NCBI GenBank assembly: GCA_904394215.1
Contig: CAJFNF010000017.1
Span: 1-39,618 of the forward strand
Reading direction: 5' to 3'
Source: an uncultured Faecalibacterium sp.
GTDB taxonomy: Bacteria > Bacillota > Clostridia > Oscillospirales > Ruminococcaceae
DNA: 39,618 nucleotides
The notes under the pieces are model-generated. The model did not search any database and was not told the DNA's origin. It worked only from the letters and a program-made list of their open reading frames with translations. Below, one piece after another: positions 1 to 7,693 of the stretch. How positions within the stretch are numbered: position 1 is the first letter of the stretch; each line of letters opens with the position of its first letter. Position numbers and translations under genes: made by a program.

Positions 1-37
1 TTTTGCTTCCTTCATACCGGCGTCGTCCTTTGGTCAT
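1..37 (-). CDS. Partial N-terminus of a possible transcriptional regulator (runs off the left edge)
   Basis: An ATG at 37 (minus) opens a frame reading MTKGRRRYEGSK before the window ends. The short basic start resembles TetR-family N-termini, and a 17-bp perfect dyad lies 23 bases upstream, as expected for an autoregulated TetR-type gene. Only 12 codons are visible, and the ribosome site is poor (GGGGTG about 6 bases before the ATG), so the family assignment is inference. The start may also be spurious and the region just the untranslated end of the acetyltransferase operon. Confidence 0.35.
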   Translation of the reverse strand, partial: MTKGRRRYEGSK

Positions 38-44
38 ATAAAAA

Positions 45-91
45 CACCCCATTTCCTAAACAGTATACCATACTGTCTAACAAATGGGGTG
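45..91. promoter_or_regulatory. Nested inverted repeat: operator-like dyad inside a terminator-like hairpin
   Basis: Outer arms CACCCCATTT (45-54) and AAATGGGGTG (82-91) are perfectly complementary. Inside them, ACAGTAT (60-66) and ATACTGT (70-76) form a second perfect dyad around ACC, and the two are separated by symmetric 5-base loops. On the minus strand the outer arm is followed by TTTTTAT, so the RNA could act as an intrinsic terminator for the acetyltransferase operon. The inner 17-bp dyad contains a TATACT and looks like a regulator operator for the gene starting at 37. Both roles are possible. Confidence 0.6.
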
Positions 92-123
92 CAGTTCAGA
101 AGGCACAGGGGGATTTTTATTTC

Positions 124-567
124 TTAATCGCGCTGCAGAATAAGACGGGTATTGCTCACCTGGGAAGTTTGACACTGAATTTGAAAGCCAAGTTTTTGAT
201 ACAGTGCGAGGGCCCTTGTATTATTCTGAAAGACATACAAAAGAATCGGCTGGTTCGTTTCAGCATAACATTTCTGAATGACGGCAGTTCCAATGCCTCG
301 GCTTCGGTAGGAGGGAAAAACATAAAGGTCATCCAGTTCCATTCGATGGCCGTCATGGGCGAAAAAATGGTAGTAGCCTGCTTTTTTGCCGTCAGAGAAA
401 ATGGAGGTATATTCCTGGATGTGTATTTCCAGCTTTCGATGAACCCACGCCATTATTTTAGCGGAATCAACTTGGTGCTGATCTTCATAAAGTTCGATCA
501 ACTCTTTGGTGAGAGTATAAAGAGCTTCAAGATCCTCCTGCCGGGCAGGCTGAAAGGTAAGATCCAT
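124..567 (-). CDS. GNAT-family N-acetyltransferase
   Basis: 147 residues starting MDLTFQPARQEDLEALYTLT. A typical GNAT fold can be followed: an N-terminal beta/alpha start, the acetyl-CoA binding segment YRSRGIGTAVIQKC (R/Q-x-x-G-x-G/A motif A), and the C-terminal LYVFQNNTRALALYQKLGF motif B with the usual N...ALALYxKLGF signature. It should transfer an acetyl group from acetyl-CoA to an amine, but the substrate cannot be read from sequence. The start at 567 lies 8 bases past the amidohydrolase stop (576), so the two are co-transcribed. A longer frame opens at 636, but it overlaps the amidohydrolase by 61 bases and its extra residues have no GNAT character. Confidence 0.88.
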   Translation of the reverse strand: MDLTFQPARQEDLEALYTLTKELIELYEDQHQVDSAKIMAWVHRKLEIHIQEYTSIFSDGKKAGYYHFFAHDGHRMELDDLYVFPSYRSRGIGTAVIQKCYAETNQPILLYVFQNNTRALALYQKLGFQIQCQTSQVSNTRLILQRD

Positions 568-575
568 GTTGAGCC

Positions 576-2210
576 TCAGAACGCAGTCTGATTTGAGGCC
601 TGGTAGACCAGCTGCCCGCCCAGATAGGTAGCGCAAATGGGGATCGAATGCAGATCCTCTGAATCAACAGCAAAGGGGTTTTCTCCCAGCACAACAAAGT
701 CTGCCAGGAATCCAGGGGCGATGCGGCCCTTGCGGGATTCCTCAAAACTGGCTCTGGCACCGGCAATGGTAAAACTATCCAGCGCCTCCTGAAGGGTAAA
801 GCTTTGATTGGGAAGATAGGGGCCCAGATGGTCATGTAAGGTGGTGCGTGTAACAGCGCATTGAATGCCCGCCATCACATCAGGCCGTTCCACCGGACTG
901 TCAGAGCCGTTGCTCACCGTTACCCCGCTGTTTAACAAGGTCTTCCAGTTGTAGCTGCTGGATGCAAGTTGGGGCCCCACCCGGTCCTGTACAATATGGA
1001 TGTCGTAGTCCAGGAAGATGCTCTGGGCGTAAACGTGCAGATTCAGGCGGCGAATGCGCTCCAGCTGATCCGGCCGTGTAATCTGGCAGTGGACAATCCC
1101 ATGCCGGTGATCGGCCCTGGGATGAGCCGTAAGTGCTTTTTCCAAGGCGTCCAGCACCCAATCCAGGCAGGCGTCTCCGATGGCGTGGGTGGCCGTCTGA
1201 AGGCCATGGGCGTTGGCGTATCCGATCATGCTTTCCAGTGTATCGCGGTCGTAGACCGGCAGCCCGCGGGTAGACGGGTCATCCTGATAAGGCCGGCTTA
1301 AGAGGGCAGTACGTGCTCCCAGAGCGCCGTCACCGATGATTTTCACTGGTCCGGTGCGGAACATGGAATCACCATTGCCGGTGTGCCCGCCGGCTGCAAC
1401 AAATTCCTGCAGATCCTGATAAGTTGCAAAGTTGCATTGTTCGTTGACACGGACGGTAAGTCGACCCTCCGACTTCAATTCCTGATAGGCCTGATCAACC
1501 ACTGACCAGGGGATGGCCCGGAATACGCAGTAATCATCGGTCTGGCTGCTGGTAATGCCGTAAGAATTCAGCGTCTGGCATGCAGTCAGAATCATCTCTT
1601 TCAGGGAATCTTTGTCCGGGGCAGGAATAGCACCATAAACCAGATCCATGGCGTTGTCAAAGAACCGCCCGTCCAGTTCACCGTTTTGAATGCCGATCCG
1701 CCCACCTGCAGGCTGGGATACGTCAGCGGTGAGCCCAAGCTGTTCCAGCGCCAGGCTGTTGACCACTAGGCAGTGCCCGCAGGCACGGATGATGCAGATG
1801 GGAACCTGGGTGGAAACCTGGTCCAGATCGTGCCGGTCCGGCATCCTGTGAAAGTCCGAAAAATGATCCTGGTTCCAGCCGCGGCCCATCAGCCAGCCTC
1901 CCATCCCTTTGGGATGCTTTGCGTGAAAGTCCCGCAGACATTCCAGCAGGTCGGCCAGGCTGCCTGTATGGTCGGCCAAAGGGGGCATCTGCAGGGTATA
2001 TCCAAGTTCCAGCAAGTGCATGTGGCTGTCATTGAAGCCGCTGCACACAAATTTTCCCTGCAGGTCGACCAGTTGGTCGCCGTCCTGCTGCTGTTCCAGC
2101 GCATGACGGCTGCTGCCGGCGTCCACAAACAGCCCGTCCTGAACGATAAATGCCTCGGCCAGGGGCAGAGAGCCGGTATAAACAATGCCATTGTAATAGA
2201 TGGTTTTCAT
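576..2210 (-). CDS. YtcJ-like metal-dependent amidohydrolase
   Basis: 544 residues, the usual length for the amidohydrolase-3 / YtcJ group (imidazolonepropionase-like and exoenzyme-regulatory-type hydrolases). Visible metal-site elements are NDSHMH (His63 and His65), VKIIGDGALG around Lys290, THAIGD (His342), HGIVHCQ (His374) and SNGSDSPVE (Asp437). The N-terminal beta domain (YNGIVYTG... FVDAG) and a C-terminal strand block (GFLADFVVLGENPF) are present. There is no signal peptide, so it is cytosolic. The family hydrolyses cyclic amides, N-acyl or similar bonds; the substrate here is unknown. It is the first gene of a two-gene unit with the GNAT protein and has its own strong promoter with a palindrome in the spacer. 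Confidence 0.88.
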   Translation of the reverse strand: MKTIYYNGIVYTGSLPLAEAFIVQDGLFVDAGSSRHALEQQQDGDQLVDLQGKFVCSGFNDSHMHLLELGYTLQMPPLADHTGSLADLLECLRDFHAKHPKGMGGWLMGRGWNQDHFSDFHRMPDRHDLDQVSTQVPICIIRACGHCLVVNSLALEQLGLTADVSQPAGGRIGIQNGELDGRFFDNAMDLVYGAIPAPDKDSLKEMILTACQTLNSYGITSSQTDDYCVFRAIPWSVVDQAYQELKSEGRLTVRVNEQCNFATYQDLQEFVAAGGHTGNGDSMFRTGPVKIIGDGALGARTALLSRPYQDDPSTRGLPVYDRDTLESMIGYANAHGLQTATHAIGDACLDWVLDALEKALTAHPRADHRHGIVHCQITRPDQLERIRRLNLHVYAQSIFLDYDIHIVQDRVGPQLASSSYNWKTLLNSGVTVSNGSDSPVERPDVMAGIQCAVTRTTLHDHLGPYLPNQSFTLQEALDSFTIAGARASFEESRKGRIAPGFLADFVVLGENPFAVDSEDLHSIPICATYLGGQLVYQASNQTAF

Positions 2211-2247
2211 AATCTACTTCCTCTGTGGTTTGGATTCTCTTGGTGTG

Positions 2248-2276
2248 ATTATAGTTTCCCCGGCCGGGAAAGTCAA
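2248..2276 (-). promoter_or_regulatory. Promoter of the amidohydrolase-GNAT unit, with palindromic spacer
   Basis: Minus strand -35 TTGACT (2271-2276), 17-base spacer, -10 TATAAT (2248-2253). The spacer holds the perfect dyad TTTCCC-N5-GGGAAA (2255-2271), which a regulator could occupy between the two hexamers. Confidence 0.8.
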
Positions 2277-2300
2277 CCGCAGGGCTGCGCAGACCATTAA

Positions 2301-2354
2301 CTGAAAAAGACATCCTTTCACAGCCGGCAGGGCAGAAAGGATGTCCTTTTTCAG
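2301..2354 (-). terminator. Intrinsic terminator after the XRE regulator
   Basis: Long stem: CTGAAAAAGACATCCTTTC (2301-2319) pairs with 2335-2354 apart from one bulged C. The stem is A-rich then T-rich, so it can work on either strand. It separates the XRE gene from the amidohydrolase promoter. Confidence 0.85.
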
Positions 2355-3449
2355 TCAAGTATTTGAGGCAGAGGTTGTTTCGCTGGATAAGCTGGCTTTC
2401 AGCTTCTCCAGTGCAGCGGTAAAATCGGAGCAGGCAAACAGGGGTCGATATTGTTTCTCGCTGGTGACAGTCTGCAGCAGCATTTGACGCAGAGGCTGTG
2501 GAGTGGCCTGCAGGTCCGAATGCTTTTGCGCGGGCAACCCGGGGGAGAAGAGTTCTTCGTCGGGATAGACCACCGGACCGGTGGCAACGTCTACATACCG
2601 GGCAAAACAGGCAGCGGCCTGCTCTGTTTCTCCCATCCTGATGTAATATTCCATCATAGGGGCAGAACTCATATCAGGGAGCCCAAAGGTTTGGGCCAGC
2701 GTTTGGTAGGCCTGGCAGAGCTTCAGCAGCTGCCGGGGTTGGGGAGAAAGTTCGGGATTCATCAGGGTGGTCAGGCAGGAGACCATTTGATTGGCCAGTT
2801 TGTACAGCTGCTTTTGTGTGAGCTTCAGGGCCTCTTCGGGCTGGCCCTTTTTGAGGTAATAGAGGGCCCAGATGGCACTGGGATCTCCGGGCCGCTCTGG
2901 AAGCTCCCGCAGCAGAGCTCCGCCCTGCTCCAAGTCGCCCTCAGCAATGGCCATGGTAGCCAGCTGGATGGTGGCAATCTGCCAGTAGGCGCCGCTGCCA
3001 GAGGCACGGACTTCTTCCAGCAGAGTCTGTTTCCGGCTTCTCCATTGATCCTGACCGGCGGGATTCAGCATCAAAAAGGTATCATAAGCAACTGCCGCGT
3101 TGAACTGCAGGGTGGTACAGTTGGGATAGCGGTGGAGAAGGGTTTCCAGCTGCGCTTCGGCTGCTGCGCAGTTCTGGCGCATGGCCGTCTGAAGGATGGC
3201 ATTGATCTGTTCATTCACTTGTTGATCGGACAGCGTTTCCTCAAATTGAAGCAGGGTGTCCACATGCGTTCCCAGGGCTCGTGCCAAAGGGCACAGCAGC
3301 GTAATGTCAGGGTAGGAATTGCCTGTCTCCCACTTGCTGACCGCTGGGGCGGAGACGCCGATCCGGGCGGCCAGCTGCTCCTGGGTGAGGCCTTTTGCTT
3401 TGCGCAGGGCGGCAATATGGACGCCGATATTCAGAGATTGGGATTCCAT
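2355..3449 (-). CDS. XRE-family transcriptional regulator with TPR-like C-terminus
   Basis: 364 residues. Residues about 8-62 are a Cro/CI-type helix-turn-helix (IAALRKAKGLTQEQLAARIG, then VSAPAVSKWETGNSYPDI). The rest is all-helical with repeated A/L-rich pairs typical of tetratricopeptide-like sensor regions of the Rgg/PlcR-like group, including QNCAAAEAQLETLLHRYPN and ALYYLKKGQPEEALKLTQKQ. Such proteins often sense peptides or partner proteins; the ligand is unknown. The start has AAAGGAGG 9 bases upstream. It is transcribed from its own promoter and ended by a strong terminator, so it is a single-gene unit. The amidohydrolase downstream is the nearest possible target. Confidence 0.85.
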   Translation of the reverse strand: MESQSLNIGVHIAALRKAKGLTQEQLAARIGVSAPAVSKWETGNSYPDITLLCPLARALGTHVDTLLQFEETLSDQQVNEQINAILQTAMRQNCAAAEAQLETLLHRYPNCTTLQFNAAVAYDTFLMLNPAGQDQWRSRKQTLLEEVRASGSGAYWQIATIQLATMAIAEGDLEQGGALLRELPERPGDPSAIWALYYLKKGQPEEALKLTQKQLYKLANQMVSCLTTLMNPELSPQPRQLLKLCQAYQTLAQTFGLPDMSSAPMMEYYIRMGETEQAAACFARYVDVATGPVVYPDEELFSPGLPAQKHSDLQATPQPLRQMLLQTVTSEKQYRPLFACSDFTAALEKLKASLSSETTSASNT

Positions 3450-3506
3450 GGTCTATTTCCTCCTTTGGCTGGATGCGGCGCCGCATGGATTGATTCCGGT
3501 ACTTAT

Positions 3507-3535
3507 ATTGTATCGGACTGCTCCACAGGCTGCAA
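3507..3535 (-). promoter_or_regulatory. Promoter of the XRE regulator
   Basis: Minus strand -35 TTGCAG (3530-3535), 17-base spacer, -10 TACAAT (3507-3512). It lies 57 bases before the start codon. Confidence 0.75.
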
Positions 3536-3587
3536 GGGAGGCGTCGTTAATCACAGGGCAAGATTTCTTAACCGTTGGTTAATCCCA

Positions 3588-3632
3588 AACAAAAAGCCCC
3601 TGCTCCAACCGGAAAGGCTGGGGCAGGGGAAG
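3588..3632 (-). terminator. Intrinsic terminator of the amino-acid ABC / kinase operon
   Basis: On the minus strand CCCCTGCCCCAGCC pairs with the segment ending GGAGCAGGGGC and is followed by TTTTTGTTT. It comes directly after the stop of the kinase-like gene. Confidence 0.85.
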
Positions 3633-3649
3633 AAACAGGAGGACGAAAA

Positions 3650-4246
3650 TCAATCGGCAAACCGTTCCCGGGCGATATGGGCCAGCAGCTTGGCTGCGCC
3701 CTCCACACCAAAGGAGCTGCTGTCCAGCATAATGTCGTGGTCGGTAAAGGGGTCCTTGACCTCAGGGCAGTAGCGGCGGTAATAGAGCTGGCGGGAGCGA
3801 TCCACTTCCCGGATCATCTTGTGGGCGGTGTCCTCATCCATTCCCAGACGCTGGGTGCAGTTTTTGAACCGTTCGCTGTAGGGAGCGTAGATGTAGACGC
3901 CCAGGTGATTGGGATGATCGGCCAGGATGCTGCCGGCGCAGCGGCCCACGATGATGCAGGAACTCTTGCTGGCCAGGTCCTGGATGATGTTTTTCTGCAC
4001 CAGGAAAATCTCATCCTTCAGGCTGGTCATGCCCATGCCCAGGGGATAGATCCGGCGGAAGTAGATGGACTTGGAATTTTCTTCCGAGTCGCTGATCACC
4101 GACACCGGCAGGCCCATCCGCTTGGCGGTCTGTTCCACGATGTCGCGGTCGTAGAAGTCCACCTCCAACTCCTTGGAGAGGGCCTGGGCAATAGAGCGGC
4201 CCAGGCTGCCAAACTGGCGGGAGATGGTGATAACATATTGCTTCAT
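3650..4246 (-). CDS. Cytidylate-kinase-like protein
   Basis: 198 residues matching the cytidylate kinase-like 2 group: YVITISRQFGSLGRSIAQAL at the N-terminus, VDFYDRDIVEQ (residues about 29-39), CIIVGRCAGSIL with the GRCA signature, RVYIYAP-like strand GVYIYAPYSERF, and DRSRQLYYRRYC before the C-terminal helix. Members of this family usually carry GSGG in the phosphate loop; here it reads GSLG, so the nucleotide-binding loop is changed. True CMP kinase function is not proven. It is the last gene of the amino-acid ABC operon, 27 bases after the permease stop, an unusual partner for a transporter. Confidence 0.8.
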   Translation of the reverse strand: MKQYVITISRQFGSLGRSIAQALSKELEVDFYDRDIVEQTAKRMGLPVSVISDSEENSKSIYFRRIYPLGMGMTSLKDEIFLVQKNIIQDLASKSSCIIVGRCAGSILADHPNHLGVYIYAPYSERFKNCTQRLGMDEDTAHKMIREVDRSRQLYYRRYCPEVKDPFTDHDIMLDSSSFGVEGAAKLLAHIARERFAD

Positions 4247-4273
4247 GGGAAAACTCCTTTCCGTCTCCGGTCA

Positions 4274-5035
4274 TCAAAGGGTGGCAGGATGCATTTTCAG
4301 CTTCCGCTTCTGGATCGAGCGGACTACACAGGACAGAGCAAAATTGATGACAAAGTAGATGATGCAGGCAAAGCCGAACAGAACAAAGACGTCGGTCACG
4401 TTGGTGACGCCCAGGCCGTTGTACTGGCCGGCGGCACTCATGATCTGCTTGACACGGGCCATCAGCTCGATGACAGCCACGTTGGCCAGATAGGAGGAGT
4501 CCTTGATGGTGGTAATCACCTGGCTCAGCAGGGTGGGGATGATGTTGCGGTAGGCCTGGGGCAGGACGATGTAGATCATGATCTGCACCGTGCTGAAGCC
4601 CTGGGCGTGGCCGGCTTCAAACTGGCCGTGGGGCACTGCGTTCAGGCCGCCGCGGACAATTTCAGCGATGACAGAAGAAGTGAACAGGATCAGGGCCACA
4701 GCGGCCTTGTACATCAGCTTGACTTCCACCGAGGAAAGCCCCAGCATCTTGTGAGACATGAATTCGGGCAGGGGGAAAAAAACCATGCAGATGAAGATCC
4801 ACAGCAACAGCGGCGTGTTGCGGAACAGCTCAATGTAAGCGGTGGCCAGCCACTTCAGGATGCGGGCCAGGCCGTGGTTGCAGTAGTTGCGGGCCAGGGC
4901 CAGCACCGAGCCAAGCACCAGGCCCAGCAGAACAGCCACTACGGAGATGACCAGGGTAAAGGCCACGCCCTTGAACAGGTAAGTCAGCACAGCAGGGTTT
5001 TGAAGAATGGAAAAACTTGCACTCCATGTATTCAT
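4274..5035 (-). CDS. Amino-acid ABC transporter permease (second)
   Basis: 253 residues of the HisM/GlnP family. It has five or so hydrophobic segments, the family entry FKGVAFTLVISVVAVLLGLV, FRNTPLLLWIFICMVFF, and the cytoplasmic EAA loop EAGHAQGFSTVQIMIYIVLPQ that contacts the ATPase. It forms the membrane channel for polar amino acids together with the permease encoded just upstream (27-base gap). Asymmetric permease pairs like this are common in this importer class. The C-terminus is basic (RSIQKRKLKMH). Confidence 0.93.
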   Translation of the reverse strand: MNTWSASFSILQNPAVLTYLFKGVAFTLVISVVAVLLGLVLGSVLALARNYCNHGLARILKWLATAYIELFRNTPLLLWIFICMVFFPLPEFMSHKMLGLSSVEVKLMYKAAVALILFTSSVIAEIVRGGLNAVPHGQFEAGHAQGFSTVQIMIYIVLPQAYRNIIPTLLSQVITTIKDSSYLANVAVIELMARVKQIMSAAGQYNGLGVTNVTDVFVLFGFACIIYFVINFALSCVVRSIQKRKLKMHPATL

Positions 5036-5062
5036 CGTTTATACCGCCTCTCTTTCAGATGT

Positions 5063-5770
5063 TCAGCGAGCCGCAGCCTTGGTGGACTGGGCTTCCCGCT
5101 TTTTCAGGGAAGTCTCCCACAGGCTGGCCAGGGTGGACAGGGGGAAGCAGATGACGAAGAACAACAGGCCGCTGACCAGGTAGGCCGGCGCATAGGCACC
5201 GCCGGTGGTGGAACCGGTGACGAAGTTGTAAGTCACCGAGATCAGGTCCGAGCCGCCCACAATGTAGAGGCAGGAGGTGTTTTTGATCAGGTTGACCACC
5301 TGGTTCACCATAGGGGGAAGAATGATCTTGATGCTCTGGGGCAGGATGATGTAGTACATCCGGCCCAGATAGCCGAAGCCCTGGGCCTGGGCGGCCTCGG
5401 ACTGTCCTTTGGGGACAGCCTGGATGCCGGCCCGGATGACCTCAGACATATAGGCACCGTGATAGACGCCCAGAGCGATCATACCAGTGGGAAGAATGCC
5501 GATGCTGTTGCCCGAGAAGGCAAGCAGGTAATAAAGAAAGCACATCTGCAGCAGCAGAGGCGTGTTTTGAATCAGCTCCACATAGATGCGGGCGATGGCG
5601 GTCAGCGGCTTTTTGCCGCTGGTGGACAGCAGGCCGAACAGCATCCCAAGCACCAGAGAGAGCAGCAGGGCCACGATGGCCAGCTCCACTGTGTTGCCCA
5701 GCCCGTGCAGGAAGGTGGCTCTGTAGGTCCACACTGTCTGCCAGGCATCTGCCGAAAACAATCCGCTCAT
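5063..5770 (-). CDS. Amino-acid ABC transporter permease (first)
   Basis: 235 residues of the HisM/GlnP family: FLHGLGNTVELAIVALLLSL, VELIQNTPLLLQMCFLYYLL, and the EAA loop EAAQAQGFGYLGRMYYIILP. It is encoded between the binding protein and the second permease, so it should dimerise with the latter. The ribosome site GGAGGG lies 9 bases before the ATG. A hairpin terminator sits between this gene and the binding-protein gene, which would make the permeases less abundant than the binding protein. Confidence 0.93.
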   Translation of the reverse strand: MSGLFSADAWQTVWTYRATFLHGLGNTVELAIVALLLSLVLGMLFGLLSTSGKKPLTAIARIYVELIQNTPLLLQMCFLYYLLAFSGNSIGILPTGMIALGVYHGAYMSEVIRAGIQAVPKGQSEAAQAQGFGYLGRMYYIILPQSIKIILPPMVNQVVNLIKNTSCLYIVGGSDLISVTYNFVTGSTTGGAYAPAYLVSGLLFFVICFPLSTLASLWETSLKKREAQSTKAAAR

Positions 5771-5806
5771 GATGAAAATCCCTCCGTGTTCCTGGGGTGT
5801 TGATAA

Positions 5807-5852
5807 TCAAAAAGAAAGCCGGACAGTGCAGCCTCGCGGGGGACTGTCCGGC
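5807..5852 (-). terminator. Intra-operon partial terminator after the binding protein
   Basis: Perfect 10-bp stem GCCGGACAGT (5818-5827) / ACTGTCCGGC (5843-5852), followed on the minus strand by TTTCTTTTT. It probably lets some transcripts through to the permeases while ending most after the binding-protein gene. Confidence 0.8.
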
Positions 5853-5865
5853 AGGTGATGTGAAA

Positions 5866-6765
5866 TTACAGTCCGTACTCGGCGATCAGGCCATCGATGG
5901 TGCCGTCAGACAGCCACTGGGTGACCAGCTGCTCGCACACATCCGACAGGCCCGAGCCCTTAGTGGTGGCGATGCCGTACTCCTGGGGAGCGAACTCGTC
6001 CTCAATGTAGGAGCGGCCGTCGGTCTTGTAGATGGCCAGGATGGAACGGTCCACACAGAAGGCGTCCACCTCACCGGCGCTCAGAGCGGTGGAAATGGTG
6101 GGATAGTCGTCGTACTGATGGAAGGTGACACCCTCGGTCCAGGTGGTGGCATCAAAGGTATCGGGGTTGAAGTTGTCGCCGCTGATCAGGCCTTTGTCCA
6201 CCATAGCGCGGACCAGCTCACGGGCGGAAGTGGAACCGGAAGAGACGCCCACGGTCTTGCCGACCAGATCGCTCAGGCTGGAGATGCCGGAGGAGTCTTC
6301 CACCAGAACGGTGACGGCGTCGGTGTAGTAAGGCGTGGTGAAGTCCCAGGTCTCCTTGCGCTCATCGGTGATGGTGAAGGTTGCCAGGACACAGTCGATG
6401 TCGCCGGAATCCAGCAGCTCACCGCGGGTAGCAGCGGTGACGGTGGTGAACTCCACATCCACGCCCAGGTACTCGGCGATCTTGTTGGCCAGGTCAATTT
6501 CCAGGCCGCTGTACTCGCCGGTCAGGGGGTCCTGATAGCCGAAACCGGGAACGGCGTTCTTGACGCCCACCCGCAGGACACCGCGGTCTACGATCTCCTG
6601 CACATCCTCAGGCCACTCGGTGGTGGAAGCGGCGGCGGTGCTGCCGGCTACGGAGCTGGCAGCGGTGGAAGATGCTGCGGTAGAGCTGCTGGTGGACCCG
6701 CCACAGGCGGTCAGCATTGCCAGAGACATCACTCCGGCCAGCAGAGCTGCAAATTTCTTTCTCAC
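5866..6765 (-). CDS. Amino-acid ABC transporter substrate-binding lipoprotein
   Basis: 299 residues, family 3 solute-binding protein. It has a lipoprotein signal MRKKFAALLAGVMSLAMLTA with lipid-anchor Cys21, then a Ser/Ala/Thr-rich linker (SSSTAASSTAASS) to about residue 50. The two-lobed domain follows: RVGVKNAVPGFGYQDP, YSGLEIDLANKIAEYLGVDV, the DCVLATFTITDERKETWDFT signature, and GKTVGVSSGSTSARELV. It captures a polar amino acid (glutamine, glutamate, aspartate or cystine types are all possible) outside the membrane and delivers it to the two permeases downstream. Confidence 0.93.
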   Translation of the reverse strand: MRKKFAALLAGVMSLAMLTACGGSTSSSTAASSTAASSVAGSTAAASTTEWPEDVQEIVDRGVLRVGVKNAVPGFGYQDPLTGEYSGLEIDLANKIAEYLGVDVEFTTVTAATRGELLDSGDIDCVLATFTITDERKETWDFTTPYYTDAVTVLVEDSSGISSLSDLVGKTVGVSSGSTSARELVRAMVDKGLISGDNFNPDTFDATTWTEGVTFHQYDDYPTISTALSAGEVDAFCVDRSILAIYKTDGRSYIEDEFAPQEYGIATTKGSGLSDVCEQLVTQWLSDGTIDGLIAEYGL

Positions 6766-6799
6766 GATAAATTTTCCTCCCCTAAATGAATTCTATCTT

Positions 6800-6836
6800 A
6801 AAACGCCGGAATGCACCGGTCAGTGGCCCGGCGTTC
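6800..6836 (-). terminator. Weak hairpin between ATPase and binding-protein genes
   Basis: AACGCCGG (6802-6809) pairs with CCGGCGTT (6828-6835) around an 18-base loop. Only four T residues follow on the minus strand. It may be a processing or stability element rather than a full terminator. Confidence 0.45.
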
Positions 6837-6841
6837 AAAGA

Positions 6842-7567
6842 TCAGCGAATGATCTTGCCCAGGAACTGGCGTACCCGCTCGTTCTGGGGGTTGGTGAAGA
6901 AGTGCTCGGGTGCGCCTTCCTCGATGATCTGACCGTCAGCCATAAAGACCACCCGGTCGGCCACCTGGCGTGCAAAGCCCATCTCGTGGGTAACCACCAC
7001 CATGGTGATGCTCTTTTCATTGGCCAGCCGGATCATGACGTCCAGGACTTCCTGAATGGTCTCAGGGTCCAGAGCGGAAGTCGGCTCGTCAAACAGGATA
7101 ATCTTGGTCTGGGCGCACAGGGCGCGTGCAATGGCAATGCGCTGCTGCTGGCCGCCCGAAAGGGTGGTGGGGTAGGCGTTGGCTTTGTCCACCAGCCCAA
7201 CCACCTCCAGATAGTGGTAAGCGGTCTTTTCTGCCTCGGCCTTGCTCTTGTGATGGAGCTTGATGGGGGCCAGGGTCAGGTTTTTCAGCACCGTCATATG
7301 GGGATACAAGTTGAATTGCTGGAACACCATCGAGGTGGTTTCCCGCACCAGCTTGGTCTTGTTTTTATGGGTCAGCTCTTTGCCGTCGATGTAGACATGG
7401 CCGCTGGTGGGCTCTTCCAGGAAGTTCATGCAGCGGACGGTGGTGGATTTGCCGGAACCGGAAGGTCCGATAATCACCAGCTTTTCGCCCTCTTTGACTT
7501 CCAGATTGACATCTTTGAGCACATGCAGGTCTCCGAAATATTTGTTGATGTGTTCGAGCTTGATCAT
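6842..7567 (-). CDS. glnQ: Amino-acid ABC transporter ATP-binding protein (GlnQ type)
   Basis: 241 residues from the start [12 protein letters not shown]. Walker [10 protein letters not shown] (residues 34-42), Q-loop [10 protein letters not shown] (81-90), signature LSGGQQQR (136-143), Walker B IILFDEP (156-162) and the switch His194 (VVTHEM) are all intact. It powers the importer encoded downstream. The start at 7567 is chosen because GGAGGAGA lies 5 bases before it; an upstream in-frame ATG at 7600 would bury that site. It is the first gene of the operon, with a strong promoter and a hairpin leader. Confidence 0.93.
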   Translation of the reverse strand: MIKLEHINKYFGDLHVLKDVNLEVKEGEKLVIIGPSGSGKSTTVRCMNFLEEPTSGHVYIDGKELTHKNKTKLVRETTSMVFQQFNLYPHMTVLKNLTLAPIKLHHKSKAEAEKTAYHYLEVVGLVDKANAYPTTLSGGQQQRIAIARALCAQTKIILFDEPTSALDPETIQEVLDVMIRLANEKSITMVVVTHEMGFARQVADRVVFMADGQIIEEGAPEHFFTNPQNERVRQFLGKIIR

Positions 7568-7611
7568 CCAATCTCCTCCTAATCCCGTTTGCCCGCACAA
7601 GCCGACAAAAT

Positions 7612-7652
7612 AGAAAAAGGCGCTCTGCTCCTGTGGAGCAAAACGCCTTTGT
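7612..7652 (-). promoter_or_regulatory. Terminator-like hairpin in the leader of the amino-acid ABC operon
   Basis: Minus strand stem: AAAGGCG (7644-7650) pairs with CGCCTTT (7616-7622). After a symmetric 3x3 internal loop, TGCTCC pairs with GGAGCA around a 3-base loop. TTCTATTTT follows immediately. It begins about 10 bases after the predicted transcription start and ends about 45 bases before the glnQ start codon, so it should act on the operon's own transcript. Confidence 0.75.
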
Positions 7653-7665
7653 TTAAACTATCTAC

Positions 7666-7693
7666 AGTATACTCACTTTTACCAAATTGTCAA
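7666..7693 (-). promoter_or_regulatory. Promoter of the amino-acid ABC operon
   Basis: Minus strand -35 TTGACA (7688-7693), 16-base spacer, -10 TATACT (7666-7671). The predicted start near 7659 gives a leader of about 92 bases that contains the hairpin at 7612-7652. Confidence 0.85.

Noticed and set aside
3575-5803. 742-codon open frame on the plus strand
   Set aside because: Antisense to two clear permeases and the kinase-like gene; its low-complexity Gly/Asp/Gln/His-rich product is the mirror of GC-rich codons.
7568-7693. T-box or amino-acid riboswitch in the ABC operon leader
   Set aside because: The leader of about 92 bases is too short for a T-box, with no T-box sequence and no known aptamer pattern.
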